From the NCBI GenBank assembly GCA_026826555.1, contig JAKSZT010054396.1, positions 13,946,535 to 14,010,534 on the forward strand: DNA of 64,000 nucleotides, given 5' to 3'. Both the position numbers and the translations under genes were made by a program. The notes beneath the pieces were generated by a model. The model was not told the origin of the DNA. It searched no databases and saw only the letters and a program-made list of their open reading frames with translations. Positions 11,581 through 22,879 of this stretch are shown piece by piece. Position 1 is the first letter of the stretch; each line of letters starts with the position of its first letter. This DNA comes from Tolypeutes matacus (taxonomy: Eukaryota; Chordata; Mammalia; Cingulata; Chlamyphoridae).

Positions 11581-11655
11581 ACAGACATTTTATTTATTTT
11601 AGATATATGTATACATGCATAGGAATATAAATATAAATGTAAATATAAATATATA
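11581..11655. repeat. AT-rich simple repeat
   Basis: Degenerate (ATATAA)n tract, including 'aatataaatataaatgtaaa'. Confidence 0.7.
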
Positions 11656-11845
11656 TATTCATTTTATCCACACAACGGCCCTACAGGGTAGATAATGTTA
11701 TTTTCCCCATTTTTCAGATGAGAAAACCAAGGCTCAGAGAGGTGAAGTGACTTGTCTGGGGTCACACAGCTGGTAATAAGCAGAGCTGGGATTTGAAACT
11801 AAGCAGCTGGTTCTAGACACTATGCTCATAACTGCTACAATGTAT
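11656..11845 (-). repeat. MIR SINE, antisense
   Basis: 'tttttcagatgagaaaacca', 'ggctcagagaggtgaagtga', 'tcacacagctggtaataagc' and 'agagctgggatttgaaacta' follow the MIR reverse complement closely. Confidence 0.9.
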
Positions 11846-11862
11846 TATATCTTTTTTTTTTT

Positions 11863-12365
11863 TTTAGACTTTTTGAAAATTTTATTGTAATATAAAAGCA
11901 AAAAAGTCTTTTACCCATTTTAAGTGTGCAATTCAATTATATTAACTACCAGTGCAATGTTTTGCTACCGTCACTACCTTTTAAATGAGCTGATTTCTTC
12001 TTGTAGATTTCTATGACTATTTTTTTGCATATTTAGATACAAGGCATTTTTCAGATATGTATTTTGCCAATATTTTATCCAACCATGTGTTTTGTATTTT
12101 CATTGAATTAACAATATCTTTTCAGTGAATAAAATTAAACGTTAATAAAATATACCATATCAATTTCTTTCATGAATCATGATATTTGTGTTGTATAAGA
12201 GATTATCACCAAACCCAAAGTCACATAGATTTTTCCTATATTCAAGAATTTTTATAACTTTTCAATTTACATTTAAGTCTTAAGTTATTTTGAAAGTAGT
12301 GTTTTTGTAGTCAACTAAGTTTTTCTTTTTTTTTTTTTGAGTCATTTCATCGTTATCTTAATGCT
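11863..12365 (-). mobile_element. Old L1 fragment (L1M-like), antisense
   Basis: The left part 'gtgcaattcaattatattaa' is L1M 3'-UTR-like. The right part ('catgaatcatgatatttgtg', 'accaaacccaaagtcacata') matches antisense L1 ORF2. The jump between them implies an internal deletion. Confidence 0.65.
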
Positions 12366-13940
12366 TTTTTTTTTTTTTTTTTGTATTTTAAAAGATGCTT
12401 AGATTACATAAATGTTACACAAAAAATTACAGGGATTCCCATGTTCCCCACCTCCCACAACCTCCCATATAAACATCTTTCATTAGTGTGGCACATCACC
12501 TGCAATGGATATACACATCCTGGGGCTTTGCCACTAAGCATGGACCATAGTTCACATTGTAGACCCCACTCTCTCCCACACAGTTCTGCATGTTATCTGC
12601 TGATGTAAAATGGCCTATATCTGTCATTGCAATGTCACTCAGGATAATTCCCAAGTCCTGAAAAAGCCCCTGTATTACAACTGCTTTTCCCTCTCCCTGC
12701 CCTGAAAGCATCCAGTGGCCACTGGCTCTACCTCAATGTTGTAATTTCTTCCATTGCTTGAATCACAATATGTCTACAACAGAATACCAGTAAGTCCACC
12801 CTAGTCCATAACTCTTTCCCCAATCCTGAGGAGTCTGGGATGGTCATGTCCACTCTACCTCCAAGTGAGAGGGGCCTTTTATCCCATGGATAAGATGGAT
12901 GGGATTATCCTGCCTGCAGCTGCAGACTCTCTCCATTCCCTGGGATGGCCGTTGTCCTTCATCATCTCCTCGCCAGGTGACTTGGGAGAGTCCACTGAGC
13001 TGTAGAGTAGGAGTTGCAGGCATAGATTCCAGGCATAGCTGGCACATGGGCAGGCCAAAGGCTCCAGTCTCTGGAAGTACACCTACAAACTCCAGCACCA
13101 CATATAGATTTGAATAGAAGGGATTGATGGACCATGTGCAGGGAGGACTTATTTGAGTCCAACTCTGTCACTCTCAGGAGCACAGATTCCAAAGTATAGC
13201 CCACTGATAAGGCATCAATCTCTGGAGCTATCCCCCCTTATATAAGACCTGAGTATCTCCAGAGCCCTCAGGAGCCTCTCTGTTTGGGGTGATATCCACT
13301 TTGGTGTTCTATGAGATCCTACTGAGGTGTGCGTAAGTGTTACCTCTGGGATGACTTCCCGACTCTCTTTGAAGTCTCTTAGCCATATGAACTTATTTGT
13401 CTTTAAATTTTCCCCCTTTTATTCAAGGTCTTTTTCCAGTCGTATTGCCAGTTGACACTTGGTATTAATCCCTCATTGCCAGGGAGGCTCATCCCTGGGA
13501 GTCATGCCCCACGCTGGGGGGAAGGTAATGCATTCATATGCTGAGTTTGGCTTAGAGAAAGGCCACATTTGAGCAACAAGGAGGCTTTCAGGTGGCAACA
13601 CTTAGGCACCCCATATAGTAGGCTAAGTTTCAATTACAAGAGCAAAGACTCGTAAGGCTAGTCATCAATAACAAAAACCCATTAGTGGACCATCCTATTA
13701 TATCTTGGTATAGTAAGCTATCTAGTCAATGATGTAATTTTCCCCATGTAGACTGATGTAAACAAAAATGTCACTAGGGTTGTCTCTCCTGGGCCGAGCA
13801 GGGAGCTGACATCGTGAGGGAGGTTGTTGTAGTGGAAGAAGGTTGATCACCCTGAGTATAGAGGGATGTAGACCCAGGGGCTGTCCAGCTTAGTCCTTCT
13901 TGTGTCCCCCACCCCCCACATAGCAGAAACCCAAGTGTTT
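12366..13940 (-). mobile_element. L1-tailed long non-coding segment, probably xenarthran L1-derived
   Basis: It begins with a T run (antisense poly(A)). Next comes 'gattacataaatgttacaca' and 'gggattcccatgttccccac', sharing about three quarters of bases by eye with the short L1 3' end at 15.7 kb and, more weakly, with the L1 3' ends at 14.3 and 31.1 kb. After about 250 bp the sequence leaves recognisable L1 and runs for about 1.3 kb without ORF2 similarity. Minus-strand frames do not exceed 85 codons. No clear TSD was found; a 'aatgctttt'/'aagtgtttt' pair is weak. Confidence 0.5.
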
Positions 13941-15218
13941 TTTTATTGAAATTTTTTTTGGTAACAACTTTATTGAGATAGAATTCACATGCCATACAAT
14001 TCACCTACTTAAAGTGTACAAATCAATGGTTTTTAGTAAATCATAGAATTGTGCAACCATCAGCACAATCCATTTTAGAACATTTCCATCAAGCCCATAA
14101 GAAACCCTGTACCCATTTTCCCCTCCCCACAGCTCCTGGCAACCATGAATCTACTTCCTGCCTCTATAGATTTGCTTATTCTGGACATTTCATATAAATG
14201 GAGTCATGCATTATGTGGTCTTTTGTGTCTGGCTTCTTTCACTTAGCATAATGTTTCCAAGGTTCATCCACGTTGTAGCAAGAATCAGTACTTCATTCTT
14301 CTTTTTTTCTTTTATTTGAGAAGTTGTAGGTTTATAGAAAAATCATGCAGAAAATACAGAGTTCCCATTTTATCCTCCCCCCACTATTAACACCTTGCAT
14401 TAGTGTGGTACTTTTTTTACAACTGATAAAAGAATATTATCATAACTGTACCATGGTTTACATTAGGGTCCCCTATTTATGTTGTATAGTCTTATGGGTT
14501 TTTTTTTAAAAAAATTTGTCTAGTAACATTTATGCAACCTAAAATTTCCCCTTTAACCACATTCAAATATGTAATTTAGTGGTATTAATTACATTCACAA
14601 TGTTGTGCTACCATTACCACCAGCCATTACCAGAACATTTCCATCATCCCAAATAGAAACTGTATAATTTAAGCATTTTCTAGTTTCTGACTCTATGAAT
14701 TTGCTTATTCTAATTACTTCACATCAGTGAGATCATTCAATTTTTGTCCTTTTACGTCTGGCTTATTTCACTCAACACAATGTCTTCAAGGTTCATCCAT
14801 GAGGTTGCATATATCGGAACTTCATTTTTACGGCTGAATAATATTCCCTTATGTGCATATACCACATTTTGTTTATCCATCCATCTGTTGATAGACACTT
14901 GGGTTGCTTCTACCTTTTGGCAATTGTGAATGCTGTCACTGTGAACATCAGTGTGCAAACATCTGTTCAAGTCCCTACTTTCAATTCTTTTGGATATATA
15001 TGAAGAAATGGGATTGCTGAATCATATGGTAAATCTATACTTAACTTTCTGAGGAATTGCCAAACTATCTTCCACAGTGGCTGCACCATTTTGCATTCCC
15101 ACCAACAATTAATGAGTGTTCCTATTTCTCCACATCCTCTTTAATTCTTGTAATTTTCTGGTTTTTAGTAGTAGCTGTTCTAGTAGGTGTGAAATGATAT
15201 CTCATTGTGTTTTTTTAA

Positions 15219-15692
15219 AAAGATTTATTTTATTTATCTCGCCCCACCCCCTCTTTGCTTGCACTTGCTGTGTCTGTTTATCTTCTTTGTTTCTTTAGGA
15301 GGTACCAGGAACCGAAACTGGGACCTCCTGTGTGGGAAGGAGGCACCTAATTGCTTAAGCCATCTCTATTCCCTGCTTTGTTGTGTCTCTTGTTATGTTT
15401 TTCCTCTTGTGTCTCTTGTTGTGTCATCTTGTCATGTCAGCTTGCTGTACCTGCCCATCGTGCCAGCTCCCCGTCCTGCTCGTCCTCTCTTTAGGAGGCA
15501 CTGGGAACCTTTGCTCCCTGCTTTTGTTGTGTCTCTTATTATGTTTTTCTTTTTGTGTCTTTTTTTGTGTCATCTTGTTGTGTCAGCTTACCGTGCCTGC
15601 TCGTTGCACCAGCGCCCTGTGTTCTTTAGAGGCACCGGGACCTCCCATGTGGTAGGCAGGAGCTCAATTGCTTGAGCCACATCCGCTTCCCT
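15219..15692 (-). mobile_element. DAS-type tRNA-Ala SINE, long three-module subtype
   Basis: Antisense. The aggaggyac motif occurs three times (about 15297, 15494 and 15629), and the element ends with the full tRNA-like head complement 'gagccacatccgcttccctc'. The flanks 'ctcattgtgttttttt' and 'ctcattatgttttatt' are the likely TSD. SINE-derived frames here reach 156 codons. Confidence 0.92.
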
Positions 15693-15699
15693 CATTATG

Positions 15700-15797
15700 T
15701 TTTATTTTATTTTTAAAGAAGCTTTTGATTACATAAATAATACATTAAAAATATAGGGGGATTCCTATATACCCCACCCCTCCTCTTCCCACATCAT
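15700..15797 (-). mobile_element. Very short L1 3' end (about 95 bp), antisense
   Basis: 'gattacataaataatacatt' and 'gggggattcctatatacccc' form a 3'-UTR-only L1 insertion. The host L1 reads 'ctcattgtg' before the insertions and resumes with 'tcattgtggtcttgatttgc' after it. 'tcattgtg' is therefore the probable TSD. Confidence 0.65.
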
Positions 15798-16609
15798 TGT
15801 GGTCTTGATTTGCATTTCTCTAATGGCTGATGATGTTGAGCATCTTTTCATGTACTTTTTGGCCATTCATATATCTTCTTTGGAGAAATGTCTTTCCAAG
15901 TCTTTTGCCCATATTTTTATTGGGTTGTTTATCCTTTTGTTGTTAAGTTGTAGGATTTCTTTATGTATTCTGGATATTAAACCCTTACTGGATATGTGGA
16001 TTCCAAATGTTTCCTGTTCTGTAGTTTGTCTTTTTACTTTCATGATTAAGTGCTTTGATGCACAAACATTTTAAATTTTAATGAGATCCCATTTATCTAT
16101 TTTTCCTTTTGTTGCTCACTTCATTTTTTTATTGCTGAATAATATTCCATTGTGTGTATATACCACATTTTGTTTATCCGTTCATCCATTAATGGACATC
16201 TGCCTTTTTTGTCAACTTTTTGGCTATTATGAACAATGTTACTAAAACATTATGTACAATTTTTGGTGTGGACTTATATTTTCTTGCCTAGCAGTGGAAT
16301 TGCTAAGTCAAATGGAAACTCTATGTTTAAGTTTTTGAGGAACTGCCAGACTATTTTCCAATTTTGCAATTCCACTAGCAGTGGGATCCAATTGCTCCAC
16401 ATCCTTCCCAACACTTGTTATTTATTATTCGTCATTTTGATTCTAATGATCCTAGCAGGTGTGAAGTGGTATCTCATTGTGCCTTTGATTTGCAGTTCCC
16501 TGATGACTAATGATTTTAAGCCTCTTTTCATGTGCTTGTTGGCCATTTGTATATCTTCTTTGGATCCTTTGGATCTTAAGCAGATCCTTTGCTGGTTTTT
16601 AAATTGGGT

Positions 16610-17570
16610 TCTGACAAGTTTGTTGATGGAAAGAATGAAGGAATGAGTGAGTGAGCCTATCACGTGCCAGGCTGCCAGGCGCTGGGGATTCCAAGACTCG
16701 TGAGACCCAGTCCTTGATCTTTGGAAATTCACAACCCAATGTGGAAGACAAACCACAGTTGAGGAATCAGACAGATGGGGCAAATGCTTGAACAGCAGTA
16801 GTGCGAGGGGCTGTGGGAGGCTGATAGTGAGTGACTGTATCTGGCTGGAGGTCAAGGAAGGAAGGCTTCTTGGAGGAGGAGCTGTTTGAGCTGGGCATTG
16901 TAACAAATACCAGACAATGGGTTATTTGAATAAGCATTTATTGGCTTATGTTTCCGGAGACTAGACATCCAAAATCAGGGTGTTGGCAAGGCATTGATTT
17001 CTCCCCCAAACCTGTAGCGTACTGGTGCTGACTTGCCACCGTCCTTGGGATTCCTTGGCTTGCCTCTCTGCCTCCTGTCACATGGGGATCTCTCTTTCTC
17101 TTCCGGTTTCTGCTGACTTCTGGCTCTTCCTGTGTGGCCTTCTCTGACTTCTGGCTTCCAGTTTCTTCTCTTTATAAGGCCTCCAGTAACATGGATTATG
17201 ACCCATCCTCATTCAGTTGGCCTATACTTTAATTAAAAATAACATCTTGAAGAGGTCCTATTTACTATGGGTTTACACCCAGGGAATGCAGATTAAGATT
17301 AAGAACATGTCTAGTTGGGATACATCATTGAATCTGTCGCGGCAGGAATGGGAAAAGGCCGTTTTGGACAGAAGAGCTTGCTCTGAGATGGAAAGCACAA
17401 GATCTAGTTGGGGAGCAGCTGGGCAATAGGGGCAGGGGATGGGCGAGGCAGGTGGGGACAGGCATCTAGAGGTTGGTGTCCGGCCTAAGGAGAAAGAGCT
17501 GAGAGAGGTGCCCGTGCTGTTGAGGAGTGTGGAGCAGGAGAAGCTCAGCACGGGTTTAAATTTGTCTCAA
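16610..17570 (-). repeat. L2 LINE, antisense, split by an LTR
   Basis: Left part: 'cgtgccaggctgccaggcgc', 'ggaaggcttcttggaggagg' and 'gctgtttgagctgggcattg'. Right part from 17350: 'agagctgagagaggtgcccg'-type sequence that continues L2 in the same orientation. The LTR at 16899-17344 separates them. Confidence 0.75.
16899..17344 (-). mobile_element. Solo ERVL/MaLR-like LTR
   Basis: A 446-bp unit that begins TG and ends CA on this strand. It includes 'aagcatttattggcttatg' (complement of a poly(A)-signal region) and 'tttataaggcctccagtaac'. It splits an L2, and 5-bp flanks 'ggcat' (16894-16898) and 'ggaat' (17345-17349) fit an LTR TSD at 4 of 5 positions. No internal retroviral genes are next to it. 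It resembles MLT2-type LTRs, but the subfamily is probably lineage-specific. Confidence 0.7.
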
Positions 17571-18529
17571 GGCCTCCTAACAGAATTGCTGAAGCCACTG
17601 CTGTGGTACCGGGTAGGTTCTTTTATGTTTTAGTCATTATCCTGTCACCCACCAAAAATAATTTCATCTCAGGAAGAAGGAAGGTTTGGTGGTATTGAAA
17701 AGTGCTGCCGAGTAAGTGCAAGCAGCCTAATTGGGATTCATAAATCCACTTTTTAACAAGCACAATTAGGAATACTTATTGCAGGCCAGCTTGAGGAGAT
17801 CAGGAAAGTGCTGTTCACAGGGACAGCTTTTATATGGCTTTATTTAATGGGATTGAAAACTTGGTTTGATCCTGGCATCTAAATTAGGTCATGAGGGGAG
17901 CAAGTCTCCATTTAAAAGTGGAAGTTTACCCCCAAGTTTAATTCTGAGTAGGCTATTAGGCAATATTTTAACAGGGAGGGGGGTGGTCTTACTGGATTAT
18001 TGTTTGGAAGGAAACGGCAAATCACATTATCTCTGGGAAAAGATAAGGGAGATCCTCTACAAATCAGGCTGAGAATCTGGACAGATCATGTGGAGGAGTA
18101 CACTCAAATAAGGAGGGCTTTTCCCCCCTTTTATGTACTCTGCTGTGCCAAGTGCTGTGGGGAGGGAGCTGTGGTCTGGGTCCCTTAGGATGCGGTGGTC
18201 TGGCTGGAGAGGTTGAACTAAGCTTCCAGGTGCTGTGAAATCATGGGAGACCTGGATGAGCCAAGGGGAACGGAGGGGAGAAGCAGCGATTGTCAATGGA
18301 AGAAGAGACCCATGTTTGCTAGAATAATCTGGAAAGCTTTCAAGGGGCACGCAGGACTGAGCTGGGGCTGGAAGGATGGCAGGATTTAGGATTGTGGAAG
18401 GAAGGAGGGAGTGCTGGAGTCATCGTCAGCTCCTGACCCAGGTAGCCCTCTCCTGAGGAGAGGCTCTGGGAGGAAGGCAAGCAGAACTGTCAACAGTGAT
18501 GGAGTGCTGCTGTGTTATAACCTGCATAG
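17571..18529. other. Unique sequence containing a candidate conserved element
   Basis: Repeat-poor. The part at 17690-17905 is described separately. The rest shows no coding or repeat signature. Confidence 0.4.
17690..17905. promoter_or_regulatory. Candidate conserved regulatory element
   Basis: AT-rich unique island with 'cctaattgggattcataaat', 'caagcacaattaggaatac' and 'ggctttatttaatgggattg'. It holds several homeodomain-type ATTA/AATTA cores and no repeat similarity. Conservation is inferred, not measured. Confidence 0.3.
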
Positions 18530-18690
18530 AGAGGGCTGGATGGACACGAGCCAGGAGGCCTGGTTTCTAGTCCTGGCTCTGCTATTATCTCACTGTGGGA
18601 CTTGAGGCAAGACCCTTTCCCTCTCTGGATCTCAGTGTCCCCTGGAATGTTCTTTAAGAGTCCTTCCAGCCTTGACCCTGTGGGATATGA
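18530..18690 (+). repeat. MIR SINE
   Basis: 'tctagtcctggctctgctat', 'gacttgaggcaagacccttt' and 'ctggatctcagtgtcccctg' are in sense MIR order. Confidence 0.8.
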
Positions 18691-18954
18691 ATGAGAATTT
18701 GGCTCTAGGATTGGGGGAGCTGTAGGAGGGACCAAGAGAGTGAAGTTGGGGAGGGACAGTGGCATTATTACCTATGGCTGTACCTGTGAATTCCAATGTG
18801 AGAAAATATGAAAGGGTGGGGCATCCTCCCATTTGCAGGGCCAGGACACCCCTGGACCTGATCTAGTCATGAAAACTCCATGGAAAGGAAGGATTTCCAA
18901 CTGCAATTCCAATGAATGAAGAGAAAGAACATGATGGGATTTATGCCTGATGTA

Positions 18955-19130
18955 AAGGAGTGAGGCAGGCTTGGGTCTGATTTCCATTCTGCCCTTATTG
19001 GCTGTGTGTCCTTGGATAAGTTACTTAACCTTTCTGAACTTAAGTATTTTTTCTGCAAAATGGAAATTTCATAATTTGATTTTGTAGGAATGACATGAAA
19101 GAAAATAAGGTGACTGCACATGGTAGGTAG
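18955..19130 (+). repeat. MIR SINE
   Basis: 'cttgggtctgatttccattc', 'gtccttggataagttactta' and 'tgcaaaatggaaatttcata' are in sense MIR order. Confidence 0.82.
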
Positions 19131-19189
19131 TGAATTCATTTTGGTTCCTTTCTCTCCTTCCCATTCCTCACTCACTTCCCAGTGTGTGC

Positions 19190-19305
19190 CTCTTTTCATT
19201 TGGAAAATTGGGATTCTTACCCCTGCCCTGCCTCTGACTAGGGTCTTGTTGGGGCTCTAGAGAGGAATGACGTGTAAGTCAAAGTACTTTGTAAACGGTG
19301 TTTTT
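19190..19305 (+). repeat. MIR 3' fragment
   Basis: 'tggaaaattgggattcttac' and 'caaagtactttgtaaacggt' correspond to the 3' part of sense MIR. Confidence 0.5.
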
Positions 19306-19739
19306 TGACGATAAAGGAGTTACACTTCTCATTTGCAAGACCATTTGGAATGAGACCTAGGAGAGTGACAGAAGGGGCAGAAGGAAGGGATGGTAAGAGG
19401 GGTGCCAGAGCAGGGTTGCTGCATCCTATTGACTGAGAGCTTATGGGCAGGGGAAGCTTGCAGAGACCTGGGGCTGCTTAACCCTGGCCAGGCTACCAGA
19501 GAGGGTATTGTTTCAGTGGGGGGTCTGAGCTTCAGGCACAGCCCAGGACTTGATGGGGGTCTCTATGAGAAGCTGGTTCCTCTATATTCTAGAGGAACCT
19601 GGGTTCCCAGGAGAACCTGACTTGACCTTGAGGGGTGGAAGCAAATACTACAGCAGGTCCAAGAAAACAAATGGGAGGAGTGGGCTGGTCGAGGTGTAGG
19701 TGGGAACTACTATTACTCGGGCCCCATGCACCTTCTAGT
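19306..19739. other. Unique sequence, nothing recognised
   Basis: No feature supported. Confidence 0.4.
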
Positions 19740-19905
19740 CGTTTCTTCAGGCGCTTTTACATGCTAATTTATTTAACCTCCCTGTGGACTGCGTGTCATT
19801 ACTCCTTGTTTACATAAGTAACTTGCTGGAAGTTTCAAAGTTAGCATGTAGTGAAGCTAGGCTATTAACTGGGTCTGTCTGACTCCAGAGCTTGCTGGGA
19901 GCAAG
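19740..19905 (-). repeat. MIR fragment, antisense
   Basis: 'taatttatttaacctccctg', 'tacataagtaacttgctgga' and 'ctgtctgactccagagcttg' are a diverged antisense MIR. Confidence 0.65.
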
Positions 19906-19959
19906 CTTTGAATAGTAACAACTTTTTTCCCCTTTACCTTTGTAAAACATATTGAATCC

Positions 19960-21150
19960 TCCCAACACTTTTTTTCAACTTGTTGTTTTTTAGTGATTTT
20001 AGGCTCACATTACAAAAATAGTATAGAGAGTCTGGGGACCTTCCCCCCCACCCCCAGCTTCCCTCAGTGATAACATCTTAGAATGCTCAAAACCAACAAA
20101 TTGACATTGGCACCATACTATTAATTAAACCACAGATTTATTTGTTTTTTTCATGCACTCACTTTTTTGGGGTGCATGGTTCTATGAATTTTATCATATA
20201 TACAGATTCATGTAATCACTATGGCAATCATGGTCAGAAGTGTTCCTTCATCCCCCAAAATCTCCTTTGTGTTAGCCTTTTAAATAGGCAGACCCCTTCC
20301 CCCTGCAACCACTGATCCATTCTCCATCACTCCAATTTTGTCATTTTGAGAAGGTCATATAAATGGAATCATATCATAAGTAACCTTTTGGGATCGACTT
20401 TTTTCACTCAGCATAATTCTCTGGAGACTCATCTAGGTTGTTGCATGTATCACTGCTCCTTTTTATTGCTAAGAAATATTTCATGGTGTGTTAGGTTGAA
20501 TTATGTACTCCAATTTAGACATGTCCTTAACTTTAATCCACATTCCTGTGGTATAAGCCAGCAATTGGTGTAACCACTGTTTTTTTCTTTCAGCCATTAT
20601 GATATGAGATTCTGAGTGATATGTCATTGTGGTTTTAATATCCATTTCCCTAATGGCTAATGATGTGGAACATCTTTTCATGTACTTATTTGCCACCTGT
20701 ATATCCTCTTTAGTGAAGTGTCTGCTTAAGTACTTTGCCCAATTTTAATTGGAGTTTTGATTTCTTAACTATTGAGTTTAGAGGGTTCTTATATAATCTG
20801 GATGCAAGTCCTTTGCTGGATCTGTAAGTTGCAAATATTTTCTCCCACTCTGTAGCTTGTTTTTCCATTCTCTTAACTTTTGGCAGAATAAAAAGATTTT
20901 AATTTTGATGAGGTCTAATTTATTGATTCTTTCTTTTATGGATTGTGCTGTTGATGTCATGGTTAAGAACTCTTTGCCCTAGATTTTCTCCTATGTTTTC
21001 TTCTAAAAGTTTTACATCTTACATTTAAATCTATAATCCATTTTGAATTAATCTTTATAAAGGTTTAGGTTAAGATTCTTCTTTTTTTTCGCCTATGGAT
21101 ATCCAATTGTCCCAACACCAACTTTGAGAAGACCATCCTTCCTCTCCCAA
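19960..21150 (-). mobile_element. Old L1 (L1M-like), antisense, about 1.2 kb
   Basis: 3'-UTR complement ('gtgataacatcttagaatgc', 'gacattggcaccatactatt') is followed by the ORF2 C-terminus complement. A minus-strand frame at 20481-20696 includes [16 protein letters not shown]. The sequence runs on to 'cctatggatatccaattgtc'. It is interrupted near 20487-20560 by an LTR fragment. Confidence 0.85.
20487..20560 (+). mobile_element. LTR end fragment, same family as 16899-17344, opposite strand
   Basis: 'tgttaggttgaattatgtac' and 'ttaactttaatccacattcc' match the reverse complement of the right end of the LTR at 17260-17344. Only about 70 bp remain, within an L1. Confidence 0.6.
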
Positions 21151-21189
21151 CACTTTTAATTTTCAACGTGGTGGGGTCAACAGGCATAT

Positions 21190-21320
21190 TAGACTTATTT
21201 TCTTGTGGAGGAAGCTGAAACCCAGAGAAGATAAGGGACTAGTAGGAAGTCACACTGCAAGTTACCAACAGAGTGGGGGCTAACATCCAGATTTCTATGT
21301 TCCAAGGACACCCATTTTAG
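21190..21320 (-). repeat. MIR fragment, antisense
   Basis: 'gaggaagctgaaacccagag', 'agtcacactgcaagttacca' and 'catccagatttctatgtt' are in antisense MIR order. Confidence 0.65.
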
Positions 21321-21639
21321 AGATGAGAAAACTGAGGCTAGTTGGTGGCAAAACAGGCACTGGCTTCCCACCAGAGGCCTCCTTTTATAAAGCGAACAGT
21401 CAGACAGGCAAACAGAAGCAGAAACTTGAAGTTTAATACTCTGGTGATAGAACCCCTCCCCCACTCCCACTCCCCGTGCCTTGTCTAAGCTGGGAAGGAA
21501 GATTGGCTGTCTAGCAGGAATCCAAATTGGTTCCAAATTGGAAAACCAGGTTCAGGTGCAGATTCAGGCACCCGTCTTCTTGGCCTTAAGAGCATTCTGA
21601 CTCTTGCTGGAAAGCCTGGCCCCCCGGCCCTGGCAAGCC
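21321..21639. other. Unique sequence, nothing recognised
   Basis: No feature supported. Confidence 0.35.
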
Positions 21640-21850
21640 CTGTCTTGGCATGTTTCTGTTCTCGCAGTGCTTGGAAATAATCGTGTGTGGCACTGAGAGG
21701 AGGCTTTTAGCTTAATTGAACCGAGTGTCTTAAAATGGCAACTCATCAGTCAGCTTTCATTTTGTTCCTTCTGTTTAATTGTATTTTCCTCTAGGGATTA
21801 GCCAAATCAATGCAAATGCTGTGTGATTTTTTTTTTCCCCATTTTTAAAA
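21640..21850. promoter_or_regulatory. Candidate conserved regulatory element
   Basis: Unique island with 'tttagcttaattgaaccgag', 'ttctgtttaattgtattttc' and 'ccaaatcaatgcaaatgctg', which contains the octamer ATGCAAAT. There is no repeat similarity. Inference only. Confidence 0.3.
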
Positions 21851-22189
21851 TTTGGGGACACATAGATGGGTGATTGTCAACTGTCAATAACCCAGTTGAG
21901 AATGATGAAAGTATCTCTTTCCCTAGTTGAAAAAGGCTCCCAATAAATCTTGCAAAAATGGCAGTGCTTATGCCTTTTCTGAGAAGGACACAGGTGAGAT
22001 GTGCCAAGAGATGCTGAGAGCTCACTGAGCATGTTTTTCGTTGAAGGGTACCACATTTCCCCCCAAATAACAGCGTGAAAGCTGGGGCAAGTGGGGACCA
22101 GGACTTGACCTTTCTCAGTTACTCATCAGGGGCCCGGGCTTCTTTCTGGGGAGAGCTGCTTGGGGTCTCCCCTTTCTGGATGGCTCCTG
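21851..22189. other. Unique sequence, nothing recognised
   Basis: No feature supported. Confidence 0.35.
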
Positions 22190-22305
22190 GGCAGTGTAGA
22201 GTCAGCTCTACCAGGGACTGACCAGCTGTGTGGATGGAGGCTAGTCTCTTCTCCTCTCTGGGACCCCTTGGCTCTGACATGAGGGGCTAGACTACACAAG
22301 AGGTC
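22190..22305 (+). repeat. MIR fragment
   Basis: 'agctctaccagggactgacc', 'ctcttctcctctctgggacc' and 'atgaggggctagactaca' are in sense MIR order. Diverged. Confidence 0.55.
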
Positions 22306-22689
22306 TTGTGTCACATCAGGGCTTATCTCCGTCTTGACTGTGAAGCCTCTCTCCCTTTTGCATTAATCCCTTGATCAAATAACTCTGATCCGAGGAGGTG
22401 TGAGCACACAAGAGGGAATGTACATTTGTGTGTTGGCTTCCTCTAGACCTAAAGTTCAGAAATTTGGTGGGTTACGGATGGTCTTTATTGACCTCAGACA
22501 GCCAGTTCTATATGTGGGAGGAGCGGGGGTTCAGGTACAGGTTACAGACCTTCCCTGGATGGCTGTCCTCTTATGAAGCAGATGTTGATTAGAAACCACA
22601 TCTAAAGGGCCTCATCTCCACCCCTGTCTTCCTCTCCTAGTCTGCTGAAAGAGGAGACTGTAGCTCTTGTTCTGCATGAGAGGGAGAGT
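22306..22689. other. Unique sequence, nothing recognised
   Basis: No feature supported. Confidence 0.35.
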
Positions 22690-22840
22690 TCTGGAGGCCA
22701 TACATATGCAGGCTGGGCCTCTCACTGGTCCTGAGCCAACTCGCTTCCCCTGTCTGGACCTCACGCTCCTCATCTGTGAAACGGGCAAGGTGGACCAGCT
22801 CATCTCTGAGGTGCCTTCTATTGACTAGTCATGATTTTCT
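22690..22840 (+). repeat. MIR SINE
   Basis: 'ctgagccaactcgcttcccc', 'cacgctcctcatctgtgaaa' and 'gaccagctcatctctgaggt' are in sense MIR order. Confidence 0.72.
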
Positions 22841-22879
22841 AGGCTCCAGACATCTCTCCCTGAGTTGGGCTGGGTTCCC

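Larger units (their letters stand above)
14304..16121 (-). mobile_element. Younger L1, antisense, 5'-truncated, nested in the older L1M
   Basis: T-rich start, then 'agttgtaggtttatagaaaa', which is shared with the 3' end at 31.1 kb. A 3' UTR of about 430 bp follows, then the ORF2 C-terminus (minus-strand frame 14752-14970 has the ATSWMNLEDIVLSEISQT-like end). ORF2 reverse complement continues to 16121. A SINE and a short L1 interrupt it at 15219-15797. Confidence 0.8.
13945..16580 (-). mobile_element. Old L1M, antisense, interrupted by younger insertions
   Basis: The left part (13945-14303) has 'acaactttattgagatagaa', 'ttcacctacttaaagtgtac' and 'tggtcttttgtgtctggctt'. The element resumes at about 16122 with 'ttgctgaataatattccatt' and runs to 16580 through the reverse complement of the ORF2 C-terminus; a minus-strand frame includes residues KEDIQMANKHMKRG. 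The interval 14304-16121 is a later L1. Confidence 0.8.

Noticed and set aside
15205..15675. 156-codon frame, and similar Cys/Leu-rich frames at 479-947, 32735-33056 and 42988-43443
   Set aside because: They lie entirely in antisense DAS SINEs, and the same residue pattern recurs in each copy.
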